The position numbers and the translations under genes were made by a program. This document shows positions 1 through 11,335 of a stretch of 64,000 nucleotides of DNA, in pieces. The DNA is from Chinchilla lanigera (Eukaryota; Chordata; Mammalia; Rodentia; Chinchillidae): NCBI RefSeq assembly GCF_000276665.1, contig NW_004955460.1:2339450-2403449 (forward strand), given 5' to 3'. The notes beneath the pieces are model-generated. The model saw nothing but the letters and a program-made list of their open reading frames with translations, was not told the DNA's origin and ran no database searches. Numbering within the stretch: position 1 is the first letter of the stretch; each line of letters starts with the position of its first letter.

Positions 1-403
1 GTAAAAATGCTCTGAGATAGAGACCTTAATTTTTTTTGGTTTGTTTTAAAACCTATCATTCTAAATGTGATTCATGAAATTTGATGAAGAAATAAATAGG
101 TCCAGTTGCTCCTTCTTTCTTTGTAAAATTTTCTCCAATTCATGATCTATCTCACAAAGTCAAAAAGAACAACGCACATAGGAGGGATGAGAGCTTCCAA
201 AAAGGAGCAAAAATAAACTATAGGCCGGAACCCAAAAGAAAATCTTTTAAACTGCCCAAGGGACACAATTACAGTTGTGAGTCTCCTGGCAAATCGAATC
301 TCCAGAGAAAAGTGTCAGATTCTGAGAATATATTCCAACTTTCTAGGGAGAGGTTTTCTAAATTCCTAACTGCTAGATCACAGCCTTTAAAAGTGAGAAG
401 TAA
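1..403. other. Unique non-coding sequence
   Basis: AT-rich sequence with no recognisable repeat, RNA gene or credible open frame. I see nothing to annotate here. Confidence 0.5.
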
Positions 404-489
404 GGCTGAAGTGTAGCTCAGTGGTAGAGCACTTGCCTGGCATATGGAAGGCCCTCAGTTTCCAAAAACTAAAAAAGGAAAAGAAAGAA
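404..489 (+). mobile_element. Old ID-type SINE (tRNA-derived)
   Basis: The block carries the tRNA-like A box (tagctcagtggtagagcactt) in the order expected for an ID element, followed by a decayed B box and an A-rich tail. It has drifted from the younger IDs further right, which read 'cgcctgcctggcaagcgcaaggtcgtgag' in two overlapping stretches. No clear target duplication is visible, so it is probably an old copy. Confidence 0.75.
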
Positions 490-2425
490 ATATTCTCTAC
501 CTAAATGTTGAAATATGGTTATATTGGTATAGCAGTATTTTTAACGAATTTTAGCATGCATGGTACAATGCTTTCTGTGCCTTTGCCTCAAGAAAGTGAA
601 AGAGCTTTCATTCATCCACCTGAGATTCATATTGACTATGAACCTGGAAGCTGCTTTATTCTTATGTTGCAGTGGACCTGGGACTAAGTATATGAAAAAA
701 AAAGTGCCTTTCATTGGTGGGTTTTGGAAAAACAAAGAAATTAGAATGTGGAACTTCCTAACTACGATAAACAGAAGAGCTAATTTTTTTTCCACTTGTA
801 AGTGAACGGATTAGCATTCACATGTAGTAATAATTTTCAGAATTATTAACAAATGTACTAAGGCGATTATTTGGACAGAGAAGCTATTTATCAAATCTAG
901 ATTGAGAGTATGACTTCTAAGAGTCCGGCTCCGATGTGCTTGGTGTTGAACTTAGCATGAGGCCACAGCCCACGACCGGGCGTGCCTGCTGTAACTTGGT
1001 GCTTTCTGCAAGTCAGAAACTCAGCTACGGTTCTCTTTTTTGTTTTCTCGTCAGGGAATTGATGAGAACAACTTGTAGCATATGGCAGCATTTCCCACAC
1101 GTGAGTTATTCTGAGGGGGGAAAATGTGATTTGCAAATTCTGTCAAACAAAATGGGCATTTCCAAATGCTACTATGATGTTCAAACACATCCTTGTGTGT
1201 TAGAAGTGTCCTGCAGATGTTGTCCTCCCCCCTCTACAAAAAAAAATCCTCCATGCTACAAATGAGAAAGATGAAAAAAATAGTGCAAGCAGCTAGTCCT
1301 CCCATCATTGTTCCAGACAGACAGGAAGGCCTTCCACCATAGCTGCTTCTGTATCATCAGCCTCATCCCAAAGACCGGCTCAATTCTTTCAAATAACCAC
1401 ACATTGTGAGCAGCTGTCTACTTAAAGGAAAGCACTGCAATAGCTACATTTGTAGACAAGATGACACCTGATGATCAGGACAAAACAACTTTATGGCCCT
1501 GACTTGCTTGTTTGGACTCCCCTTGGTCTTTGCCAGTCCTGAGCCAGGGAAGCAGTAGTCTCCACTGGGAGTTCTGAGTGGGTCTCCGAGCATTTGAACA
1601 TGAATGGGAGGTGAAGGGGATAAAAAGAAGAATAAAGACAACACCACTGTAAATGCCAGATGTACAGTTAGGCACACAATGTCACAATGACACCATTGCA
1701 CAATTTTATAAGAATGGGTCTTTAACTCATTTTTTTTTTAAGTGGTAGAACACAGCGGAGCAGGGAAAATCCGTTACAGCATACATCAATCCACCGACAA
1801 AAAGGAGAGTAGGAAAAACTGTTTTTGTTCTCTGGTGGTAGAATAGAATCTGTCACTTCCGCATAGTAGTAGACAGGCATCCGTACTTCATTGTAAGGCA
1901 ATAGAATCTTCTCCGGAATATCAAAGGGAGTTGTTTCCCAACAGATCTCTGGGAGAGGAAACAAGCTATCAAAAATAGATAAAATCCATAGTTTTCATAA
2001 CAAGTGCCTCCTTTTGCAGTGAGCAGAATATAGTACAAAATAAAAACTAAAAGTACTGCATCTATCATCTACACAGTAAAGGCCCCTCTGTAAGAGACAT
2101 TCTTTACTTAGTGAATGAGCTGATGATTTTGTCTGTGTGTTTGGTTGTTTTAGACTTGGAGGATATTTTAATTCATAGGTGAAGAAGAAACTGAAAAGAT
2201 TGTATTAATAATGGGCAAGAGATTATCTGTGAGTTATTGCACACTGCTAAACATATTCAAAAGTAGGAATGTAAAGAAAGGTATCATTTGCTCTTTTCCC
2301 CTTTTTAGTTGATTCTAAAGTATGCAGTACACTGAAAGAGTGCACAGGAACGCCTACATTTATCTTACAAAATTGAAACATTTTCCGGAACAGGAATATG
2401 ACATGGTCTGGAGATTCCCTCAGCT
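490..2425. other. Unique non-coding sequence
   Basis: There is no gene or clear repeat. Short open frames exist on both strands (for example 936-1265), but none resembles a known protein and none is framed by convincing splice sites. Part of 890-1400 is less AT-rich than its surroundings and could be conserved non-coding DNA, which I cannot test. Confidence 0.4.
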
Positions 2426-2640
2426 TTTAACTTTAGCCACTAAATATGTAGCAGGTGTTATCCTAGAGGTTTATGTAGATTATCTCAATTCTTGCAACAA
2501 TCCTATGAGATATACATGTATGTTTTTCTTATTTAACAGTTGAGGAAACCTTAAACTTGGATAAAGAAAAAGCGCAGTTCTTAGAGTTAAATGGGGACAG
2601 AATTCTCACCCCAGCTGCCAGAACCCAGGCCTAGCGTGGC
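2426..2640 (-). mobile_element. MIR SINE, antisense
   Basis: Read on the plus strand it shows the usual inverted MIR order: a 'gcaggtgttatcctagagg' block, 'atctcaattcttgcaacaat', 'cctatgaga', 'acagttgaggaaacc' and finally 'ccagaacccagg'. These match the core and tRNA-like regions of MIR in reverse. It is diverged, as expected for a mammal-wide relic. Confidence 0.7.
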
Positions 2641-4729
2641 AGTCCATGGAGGTGTTTCTCCTCAATGTAGGGATCCCTCCGTTTCTTAAAATAAGTAAAA
2701 GAACTCAATCTCTTTCTGCAAATAGTCATGCTAAATTTAAACTTAGGCGAACATATGAAGGCGAATCCATATCTAAATGGACCTTGATGTTTTAGAATCT
2801 TGAAAAGTTTATACAAAGGAAGCAGCAGAAGAAATAAAGTGATGGTAATTATTGGTCAACAAATAGGAGTCATGTTTCACATGTTCTTTAGTTTTACCTA
2901 AGTGGATCCTTCTTTTCCCTTTCTTTTTGCCTTTCACTTTTTCTGAAACCCAATGTTTTCAGGGAGAATATAAAAACCAGAAAATAAAATAACTTTCCTT
3001 GTGTTATTAATAATGTGGACAGCTTGCTCAGTTCAATATATGTCTGTTTTCTATAATTTAGTTTAGGACAGATGAGTCCAGCAGTATGCATGTTCAAATG
3101 TAAAACAATTAATAACATATAAAAGCAAATTTAATAAATACATTTTAAAATACTGCCTGAATACAAAACTGTCCACAAATTTTATGTGCAACAAAAGATC
3201 ATTTATAAACAAAGTAAGACATGTCAAATGCACATTATTTTACTAAAATAAAAAACTGAATTGGAATTTAAGGCTCCTAATTTATTCAAAATTCTTGATT
3301 TTTTCATATGTTCTTTAAATTAGACAGTTAAATGAAGGAAAGATAGTAGGAACCCAGGCAGCAGGCTTTTTGGAGAAGGGGAAAGGGATCAGGTGAAAGG
3401 AGGAGGGAGATGGAAGGAAAAAGGATGGAAGGGAAAGGGATCCAAAATGATTATATGATTTATATGTGCACTGACTCCTCAAAACAATTGCAAATTCTAA
3501 GCATCACGTATATAAATTAATTATTTCCTGGAATTTTTGATATTTAACTAAAGTCCAGTGTTCTCATGAGCATACGATGGTAGGTAACATCTTCTCAAGT
3601 GATTCTCCACTGTATTCTCCTGTAATCCAGATGTTACTCTCATGGCAAACATTTTCCTTCCATTCTTTGGATTACCCATCATGGTATTCCTTAGGTTTTT
3701 ATAAATTTTTATTTAATTTAAGTCTCTATGTCTCTATTTCTTTAAAACATCCTGTCCTTTTCCTGAAGCAATCCCAATCTTTGTCCTAAAATCATTTCAA
3801 GATACCTCTTAATATTGATTTACAATGTAATTTAAAATCAATGTCCTCATGGTTATCTAATTACACACAGATGCATAAGGTAGGCTAGACTGTGTTATGC
3901 ATCCTTTTTTGTGTGTTTTTTTAATGCAATGGATCCTTACATAAGTATGCTTTTATCCTGTGACAAATCCTACCCATCCTTTCACATACAAGCAAAGTCT
4001 CTCCTGCTGCTGGAAAACACCTAAACAATCCTCATCCATTGTCATCTCCTTTCTTCCTGAATGGTGGTGGTGTCAAGAACCCACATTGGTGCTTTCCAGT
4101 GGTTGATTTCCAGTGCAGAAGGATGAATTTTGACTGAATCATATCAATTGAAGACTGACTCTGTCACTTTAAAGGCGGTTATTAGGCTTGCTTATTCCCA
4201 ATCTCTTGTATTTGCTTCATTCTAGGATTTCATGGTGATGAATTTAGACATTTTGAGAAGTGCCTTTTGTGAAATTTCAGTAGGAGGTGTTAATATCACA
4301 TATTGTAGTAGTGAACAGTATACAGATATGTACCTCTATCGTATTAATTCATCAGTGATATATGTGTATTCACCATCTCAAAGGTCTTTGAAGATTGACA
4401 CTTCCTTTGACATCTTCTAAAAGAATGTGCTGTTATGAGAACTGTGTTATAGTAGAGAGCTCCGTTGCCTTTCTGAGGGATATTCTGGTGATTGTAAAGA
4501 TGTCATGGTCTGGATTTTGAATTTCATATTTTACGGGAAAAAAATTCATCCTTATTTATGAGTTGTAAAAATAAAAATAAAGGTAATAGAATTTGGCAAG
4601 GAGACATATCTCTATGTGTATAAATCCTATGGGAAACCATCTAGATCAAAGTAAGAAAAGAAAGGAAAACAACAAAAATTATGGATTATTTCAATGTAGA
4701 AATCTATTATAGAATAGACTTGTGGGATT
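2641..4729. other. Non-coding sequence with a short purine-rich tract
   Basis: No gene is recognised. About 3350-3450 is a G/A-rich tract that could be a remnant of an L1 3' UTR, but there is no tail or target duplication to prove it. The remainder is AT-rich and appears unique. Confidence 0.4.
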
Positions 4730-5110
4730 TATTCTCTGAGAATTCCACAGATATGCAGTGAGCATACTGAGCATATGTGCTTTGCAGTGTTCTGGGCACT
4801 AGGGATGTAACAGCGGAAAGAAGCAAACACAAATCCGTTTCCTTGGGGAGTTTGCATTCTAGCAATGAAAGCTGCACAACATTCAAGGTAAGTAATTAAG
4901 TATGTAGCATACCAAATCATAGTAAGAGATATAGAGAAAAGCAGAGAAAAAGGTGCTGAGGGAAGGAAAATGCAATTTTAAATAAGATGCTCAAGGGTGA
5001 CCCCAAAGAGATACCAACACTGAAAGATTCAAACTGACAAAGAAGGAAAAGCAGTTAATCCCAAGTAGGACTGCATCTCAGTAGGAGACAAAGAAAATGC
5101 AAAGGCTGTG
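4730..5110 (+). repeat. Ancient mammalian interspersed repeat
   Basis: The order 'gcagtgttctgggcactagg', 'gatgtaacagc', 'tccttggggagtttgcattct', then an A-rich 'atagagaaaagcagagaaaa' stretch matches a common old mammalian repeat that begins with a 'caggcactgttctaggcactggggatacagc' type motif. I do not name the subfamily. Similar pieces lie at about 13070-13340, 35290-35460 and 47290-47400. Confidence 0.5.
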
Positions 5111-5302
5111 ACACATCCTGTGTTGAATCTGTCTCCACTGAGCAGGAAATGGTAAAGGGGCCTGTATGACAGGAAGCATCTGAAATGAAAACATAAAGCA
5201 AGGTGGACCAGACGGTATAGAAGTCTCATGAGTCATTTCAGTGATGCCAGCTTTCATCTGATTGGTCTTGTAGAATTTCAGTGGAGGAGTTTTAGTCAAG
5301 AA

Positions 5303-5705
5303 AAGATACAAGGTAGGTCAAAACATGCAGTGAATATTTAAAATTTAAAATATTTATTACAATAAAAGACGAATTGCCATTAATCCCACTCAAAATCTAC
5401 CCTCCATCATCCAACAGAAAGGCAGGATTGCAAAAATATTACAGTGTGTCCTCATCTACTTTATTCTCCTAATCTGACAACGTACCACTTCTGGCTCTGC
5501 CTCAAAGTCAAAATGACCATAAAAAGTAAACATTTTAAATCATTTCCGTGCATTGAGGCAGCTCAAGGTGATACAGCTAATGACTCTCATTGAAGAGGAC
5601 TTCCAGAACTGCTTCAGAAAGTAGCAAGTGATGGGATAATTGTGTTCAAAGTGAGGGTGAGGATTTTCAGGTTTACTGGTAATATCATTTACTTTGACTT
5701 GAGGA
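5303..5705 (+). mobile_element. Palindromic mariner derivative, copy 1
   Basis: The right arm reads as a decayed mariner transposase C-terminus: 'KVKMTIKSKHFKS' followed by a frame-shifted 'ED FQNCF RK' block (gaggacttccagaactgcttcagaaagtag). The left arm, about 5303-5420, is the same transposase 3' end in reverse complement, so both termini are copies of one end. The left arm is shortened by deletion. There are stops in every frame. It belongs with the copies at 20680, 24505 and 30320. Confidence 0.7.
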
Positions 5706-6375
5706 TTGTAGAAGACCCATCACACAAGCATGAAGCATCCCTCCACCAAGCCCCATGGAACACACTAATATAAGAAAATTTTCTGAGGCAGCCCATGATG
5801 GACGGCTCCCTGTCCCCAGTATACATCCATTAATTTATTTCCTCCATTATCCGTTTGGAGATTAGAACTCTGTGAACACAAGATGGTAGAAAACAGAAGG
5901 GTTCGGGAGATAGCACATTGTCTCATGGAGTGAGATCACTGAGTTGTAGGGGTAAATCAGGAGAGTAAGAGAGAAGTGCAGTCAGGAGACACTTGTTATG
6001 ATCTATCTACCATTTATAGCAAAGACTCACACACTGCACTACACTATGAAAGAATAAATTTCCTCAACCAGAGTGGCAAAGCCATCCTATGTGAATATAG
6101 AATTGTTATCTTAGTGAAGTCATCAGGCCAATGCCTTTACAAATTTTAAATTGTAATAGGGCTGTACAGAAACAGGCTGCTTAATAAGAATGAACATAAG
6201 GTTTGCCTTGGATCTTCACAATCTTGACTATCAGAGGTTGGGGGAAAATGTGTAGAATTGGAAGGGGACATGGGAACAAAATTTTTTAATTAGGATAAAT
6301 ATACTTAATAACATGAATATAAAATTTTAACTTCTTGAGTATAATTGTTCACTCGTTAGAAGACACAGACAATAA
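5706..6375. other. Unique non-coding sequence
   Basis: No gene, RNA or clear repeat is recognised in this AT-rich stretch between the mariner relic and the old L1. Confidence 0.4.
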
Positions 6376-6613
6376 AATAAAAACAATGCACATAAAAATA
6401 AATGCAGACCTCTGGTTTATAATCTGGCAAGCAGGAAAAGAACTTAGAAGTCATCATTTCATCTAAACAACAAGAGAATAAGACATCAGAGCCAGGGTTA
6501 GATATGATAGGAATGTTGCAATTATCAGAGCAAGAATTTAAAACAACTATAATTAGTTTGCTAGGGGATTTAATGAAAAAAAGAAGGCAGTATAGAAAAA
6601 CAGATATAGACAA

Positions 6614-6977
6614 AGCCAGGTGTGGTGGTGCATGCCTGAAATCCCAGCCCTGGGAGGCTGAGATGAGAGGATCATAAGCTTAAGCCCAGTCCAAGTAATT
6701 TAGTGACTTAGAAACTGTCTGGGAAAGAAAGAGAAAGGAAGAAAGGAAGAAAGGAAGAAAGGAAGGAAGGGAGGAAGGAAGAAAGGAAGGAAGGGAGGAA
6801 GGAAGGAAGGAAGGAAGAAAGGAGGGAAGGAAGGAAGGAAGGAAGGAAGGAAGGGAGGAAGGAAGAAAGAAGGAAAGAAAAAGAAAGAAAGAAAGAAAGG
6901 GGGAAGGAGAGAAGCAAAGCAGGTATAGCTTAGTGCAAAGGATCTGGGTTCAATCATCACTATTGGAAAAAAAGAGA
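6614..6977 (+). mobile_element. B1-dID composite SINE with expanded purine linker
   Basis: The B1 half (6614-6720) starts 'gccaggtgtggtggtgcat' and has the internal promoter words 'ggaggctgagatgagagg'. The ID-derived half (about 6918-6975) reads 'gcaggtatagcttagtgc' and 'tgggttcaatcatcacta'. The two halves normally adjoin over a short A-rich linker. Here about 185 bp of GGAA/GAAA array separates them. The B1 half lacks the ~29 bp duplication. Confidence 0.8.
6720..6905 (+). repeat. Polypurine (GGAA/GAAA)n array
   Basis: An almost uninterrupted purine strand of imperfect GAAA, GGAA and GGGA units. It sits exactly in the linker of the B1-dID SINE and probably grew from its A-rich linker. Long open frames here on the minus strand are an artefact of the repeat. 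Confidence 0.95.
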
Positions 6978-7300
6978 ACCTAGATGATGTAAGTGCAGAC
7001 ATGAAAATTTTAGGAAAGAATCAAAAAGAAATATCAGGGATTAAAGCCAATGTAGCCAAAATTGGAAATAGCTTGGATACATTTCTCGTATACTGGATGC
7101 AACCAGGGAAAGAAAATCTGGTTTGAAGATATGAAAACAGAAATTTTCAACAGTGGAAAAAAAAATGGGGGAAAAAAACAAAAATGAAACTTGAATATCC
7201 AAAACATGCTGAACAACTATAAAAGATATAACATATATGTAGTAGGAATGACAAGAGAAGAAAAGCAGAATAAAAACAACACTTCAAGTAGTAATGACTG

Positions 7301-8700
7301 GGAGTTTTTGCATATTAATGTCAAATACCAAACTACAGACCTATGATCATCTACATAGAAAATCTGAAGCAACTGGAAAAACAAACAAAAATATCTGCTG
7401 GAACCAACATGTGCTTATAGCACAAAAAAAAATTAAAATTGAGAAAGTCAATTACTTTACTATATACCAGGAAGAAATAAGAGGCATTTAAAATTAGATA
7501 CACATTACTATGTAGTATGGCATCTCCATGAATGAAAAACTTAGGTACAAATCTGAAGAAATACACACAAAATATATGTGAACAAAACTACAAAACTATG
7601 ATGAAATACAAAAGACTAAATAAATGGAAATATACCCCATGTTCTTGTAGGGAAGATTCAATATTGTCAAGATATTAGCTTTTCTTAAACTGATCTATGG
7701 ATTCAATACATTAATCAAAATATTAGCAAGTTATTGTGTCAATAGCAACAAACTACATGACCTTGAATATTACAATGATTTTTATTATCATGACAACAAA
7801 GGCATAATCTAAGAAAGAAATAATTGATAAATTGGACTTCATTAAAATTAAAAACATCTATGCTAAAGACAGTCAAGACAATTAAAAGACTAGCCACAGA
7901 ACTGGAATAAATTACAGTGGTACCTTGATTTACAAACTTAATTTGTTTTAGGATTTGGGGGAAGATGGCTGCATTTGTGTTTGTGTGGGGAAGATGGCTG
8001 TGGTCATGTTTGTCACACAATGTGGACTTTGTGAACAGAAGCATAATTATGCTGAACTTTTTTGTTTGCAAACCAAAGTTATTGCAAACAGAAGTGTTCA
8101 TGAACCAAGGTATTACTGTATTTGCAAAAGATATGGTTGATAAAGGACGGCTATTCAAGATATACAAACAATTTAAAACAAAACTGAGAAGAAAAATACT
8201 GATTAAAATTAACATGAGAGCTGAACAGACACCTTATTAAAGAAGATATAAATATGGCAAGCAAACATATGAAAAGATTCTCAGCATCATTTGTCATTAG
8301 GGGATTGTAAGACAAAACAACAAGGAAATACTACTGTACATCGATTAGGATGGCTAAGATTCAAAACAGTGACAATGAAAAAAGGATTTTTAGGGTAGTG
8401 AAATTATTCTTGTGATACTATAAAAGGTAGATTCAATTATATATTTTTTTAATGAATAGAATATAGAATACCAATAATGAACCCTATTGTAAACTGTAGA
8501 TTTTGGATGATAGTAATGTGTGTATTTAAATTCATTGATTGCACCAGTGTACCACTCTAGTAGGGGTCATTAATAGTGGGGAAGGTTGTGTATACAGAGT
8601 AGGGGACATGTAAAACTCTATATTCTTGGCTCTATTTTCCTATGAACTTAGAACTGTTCTAAAAATAAAATAGTTTATTAAAACATGGGCATGTGCCAAA
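7301..8700 (+). mobile_element. Old L1 (L1M type) ORF2 3' part and 3' UTR, interrupted
   Basis: ORF2-like words appear in sense order: 'gatcatctacatagaaaatc', 'taaataaatggaaatatacc', 'aaactgatctatggattcaa', 'aaattggacttcattaaaat' and 'gaaaagattctcagcatcat'. A typical old L1 3' UTR follows: 'aatgaaccctattgtaaact', 'gtaccactctagtaggggtc' and 'gaactgttctaaaaataaaa' near 8660. The reading frame is destroyed. The MITE at 7915-8118 interrupts it; joining across the TA duplication restores the L1 order. Confidence 0.8.
7915..8118. mobile_element. Small TA-flanked DNA transposon (MITE, Tc1/mariner-like)
   Basis: It is 204 bp long and flanked by TA dinucleotides at 7913-7914 and 8119-8120. The ends are inverted: the left begins CAGTGGTACCTTGATTTAC and the right, reversed, begins CAGTAATACCTTGGTTCAT. 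TA duplication plus terminal inverted repeats indicates a Tc1/mariner-type insertion. An internal block 'ggggaagatggctg' occurs twice, near 7960 and 7987. There is no transposase coding capacity, so it was mobilised in trans. Confidence 0.8.
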
Positions 8701-8731
8701 ATTCTATTCAGAAGCAAATCTTCCCTGAATA

Positions 8732-8890
8732 ATATTTTTTTTTGTCTTTTTTGAGACAGGGTACCATTGTGCAGTTCAGGCTGGACTTGAGCTCACTTTG
8801 TAGCCTAGGCTGTCCTCAGATTCATAGTGATCCTCTTGCTTGAGCCTCCCAAGGGCTGGTATTAGAGGCATGCACCAGTACACCTGGCAA
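8732..8890 (-). mobile_element. B1 SINE with internal duplication
   Basis: Antisense B1: T-rich tail at the left, then 'gagacagggtaccattgtgc', two successive copies of the 'caggctggacttgagctc'-like unit, 'tgatcctcttgcttgagcct' and 'gcatgcaccagtacacctgg'. The repeated middle unit is the ~29 bp duplication known from several rodent B1 lineages. Confidence 0.85.
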
Positions 8891-8894
8891 AAAT

Positions 8895-9900
8895 GTCATT
8901 AGCACAAGTGAAAAAATAATAGAAAGTGACTGAGTATTAACTTTAAGATACTTAAAAATATACAACGCAATGAGTCTAAAGCATACTGAGCATAGAAAAT
9001 AATGAATAAAAATCAGCATTCAGCAGCATAGATAATTTTTAAAAGGTCACTGATAAATTTGGGAACTCATTCTTCAAAGAATAGAACCAAAAGTCACATT
9101 TGGATAAGTTTAATCAAGAGATAGAAAGTGGGAAAAATTGCTGAAACATCCATAATGACTGAAAAGGCATACATAATATATAGATATGAATAATGAAAAT
9201 TATGTGGTTTATTACAATATATTAGAACTTTATTAAAAAGGTCATTTTTGTGGAAAAATATCATTCACTTAAAAAGTCCCATGAGGTAATGGAACATTTG
9301 ATGGGCCGATCATAATGAGAAATAGAAAAATCAAAGATTTAGCCAAAAGTTATTGTCAATAAAGCCTCTAGGTCCAGGCAGTTTCCAGGCAATATCTTTC
9401 AGATTTTTCAAGTAAGAGGTGATTCCCACGCTTTTTAGCCATTCCATGAAAAATGTGTGAGGAAATTTTCCAGTTTTTGGTGATCATAATTTATACTGAA
9501 AACTGAGAACACACACTTCCAAGAAAAATAACTAATGATACGAATATGTATATAGATATACAGTAATTATGAAAATGACCAAAAATAAAATTTAATTTTG
9601 AATTAAATAAATAGCTCTGTATAACCAACTGGGGTTTATGCCAGAAAAAAGTAACATGCAAGCATTATGTGATCTAGAGGCCAGTCAAAGAAGAAAAATT
9701 TTGTAATGGTGAAGTTTACAGATTAAATATCACCTTAATGGCACTTGAAAGTGACTATTAAGCAATGAACTTACAATGGAGATAGGTAACTCTGAGAAAG
9801 AAAAGCAAAAGATTATCAACAAATAGGTGAAGAAATGTGCCTTCACTTACCCACATTAACAAATCAGAAGATTCTGAATTTTCCAGAAAACAGGTGTGCT
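8895..9900 (+). mobile_element. Very old L1 ORF2 fragment
   Basis: Scattered ORF2-like words are recognisable: 'gaactcattcttcaaagaat', 'aaagcctctaggtccaggca' (around 9360) and 'aactggggtttatgcc' (around 9630). They match successive parts of the L1 reverse transcriptase region in the sense direction. Divergence is high and the limits are approximate. This segment is separate from the L1 3' end to its left, because it lies upstream in L1 order. Confidence 0.5.
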
Positions 9901-10554
9901 CAGGCCACCTCAGTCCCACCTCACTGTCTGAGCTACCTTACCAAGTCACCCATTTAGGAAGAAGGCATCTGGCTCCAGAGGGGATGTGGGTTGTGATGTC
10001 CTTTCTAAAATTCATGATTATGAAATTTCAGGAGCCCAAGAGAATGACATGGCTGGGGTATCACCTGGAAAGAAAAGCAGAGCTGAAGCAGAGTGGCACG
10101 CTGTGAAAAGGGTAGGGCTGGAAACAGGCACTTTAGATTTCCTTCCCCTCATTCTCACGACTGCACAGCTTCACCTGCATTATATATCAAGGTCCAAGTG
10201 ACGGTTTTCTTTGAAAAGTGAGATCTCAAGGCTAATTGCACAAAAAAAAACACTTGGAAACTCATTCCTCAACCACTTGAATTAGTGCAGATATTGAAAA
10301 TTAAAATAATAAAATAAAAACCTCCCCTTACAGCATTTAAAAAAAATAGAAGTCTTTTTGCCAATATTAGCAAGCACGTATCCTGAAATACATACAGCTA
10401 AATAGGCAGAGTTAGTTTGATGATTCTTATTTCTTCTATCCTTACATGTTTGTGTGTGTGTGTGTGTGTGTCTCAGGCTTATTCTCAAATGTGTAAACAC
10501 ACACAATCTCACAAGGTTGGTGGAATACATGTTTGCAGTAATAAATTTTTGATA
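9901..10554. other. Non-coding sequence with a short (GT)n and one arm of a local repeat pair
   Basis: No gene is recognised. A (GT)n microsatellite lies at 10450-10472. The stretch 10247-10310 resembles 11464-11528 (see findings). Confidence 0.4.
10450..10472. repeat. (GT)n microsatellite
   Basis: About eleven uninterrupted GT dinucleotides. Confidence 0.95.
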
Positions 10555-10760
10555 CGTGGTAGATAGAGATCAGATGTGGGAGTTATAATGGACTGCAAAT
10601 AGACAAAATGGAAAATCATGGGGTAATGGAACATTCTAAACCTAGATTATGGTGATGGTTGCATATCTATGTAGATTTACTGAAATTTATTGAACTAGAA
10701 TTGTAACTCTAGAACTAAAATGGATAAATTTTAGCATATGTAAACCTAAGTACCCTTCAT
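10555..10760 (+). mobile_element. Old L1 3' end relic
   Basis: The words 'tggtgatggttgcatatcta', 'actgaaatttattgaactag' and 'gataaattttagcatatgta' correspond to the terminal 3' UTR of old L1M elements in the sense direction. Confidence 0.5.
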
Positions 10761-10761
10761 A

Positions 10762-11335
10762 ATGATTTGAATATGATGTGTTCTCTAGAACTCATGTAAG
10801 AGTTGAATCCTCAAGATCACATGTTAAGCCAGATGTGGTGGCACATGCCTGTAATCCCAGCACTCCAGAGACTGAGGCAGGAGGATGGTTGTGAGTTTGA
10901 GACCAGACTGGGCTACAAAGTGAGCTCCAGGCCATCCTGAACTGCATATTGAGATCCTGTTTCAAAAAAGCAAAAAAAAAAAAAAGATCATATGTTAATA
11001 GTTTTGAGAGGGGGGAAGTTTAAGATGAACATGGCATGTAAAGGTTGGGCCTCTAAGAAGTGATTAGATTAGATTAGATTAGGTTAGATCATTAGGATGC
11101 CATACCCAGGATTGAATCCTGGTGGCTCTACAAGGAGAGAGAGAGAGACCACAGAGATACACAAATAATCCTGCCATGATGTAAAATAGCGAAGGGAGAC
11201 CCTTGCCAGAGCCAGCACCATGTGCCTCAGACTTCTAGCTTACAAACACTGATCCAAAATAAACCTCTCTTATCTCTATAAAGTGGCCTACCTCAAGCAT
11301 TTCATTACAGTAACAAAATACTTCTTAATCATAGC
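10762..11335 (+). mobile_element. MaLR-type LTR, interrupted by a B1
   Basis: The order resembles MLT1/MST-type LTRs: 'tgatttgaatatgatgtgtt', 'gttgggcctctaagaagtga', 'tcattaggatgcc', 'ccagagccagcaccatgtg', 'ccaaaataaacctctc' and 'tcattacagtaacaaaatac'. A B1 at 10828-10983 splits it near the 5' side. No internal retroviral coding region is attached, so it is a solo LTR. Subfamily not assigned. Confidence 0.6.
10828..10983 (+). mobile_element. B1 SINE with duplication, inserted in the LTR
   Basis: A sense B1 starts 'gccagatgtggtggcacatg' and ends in an A-rich tail. It has the tandem middle unit ('gaccagactgggctacaaag', then 'gccatcctgaactgcatatt'). The flanks repeat 15 bp with one mismatch: AAGATCACATGTTAA at 10813-10827 and AAGATCATATGTTAA at 10984-10998. 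This is a clear target-site duplication. Confidence 0.92.

Larger units (their letters stand above)
6376..7300 (+). mobile_element. Old L1 fragment, ORF1-like region, split by a SINE
   Basis: The sequence on both sides of the SINE at 6614-6977 resembles the 5' part of an old L1 (L1M type): 'cagagcaagaatttaaaacaac' on the left and 'ggaaagaatcaaaaagaaat' on the right, which are coiled-coil coding words of ORF1. All frames are broken. Removing the SINE makes the two halves adjacent in the expected order. Confidence 0.55.

Noticed and set aside
6700..7002. Open frame of Phe/Leu/Pro/Ser repeats on the minus strand
   Set aside because: It is the translation of the (GGAA/GAAA)n array inside a SINE.
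7739..8215. 158-codon minus-strand open frame
   Set aside because: It is antisense to the old L1 and crosses the inserted MITE; chance.
11060..11090. Short (GATTA)n repeat
   Set aside because: Only four units within the LTR; not notable.
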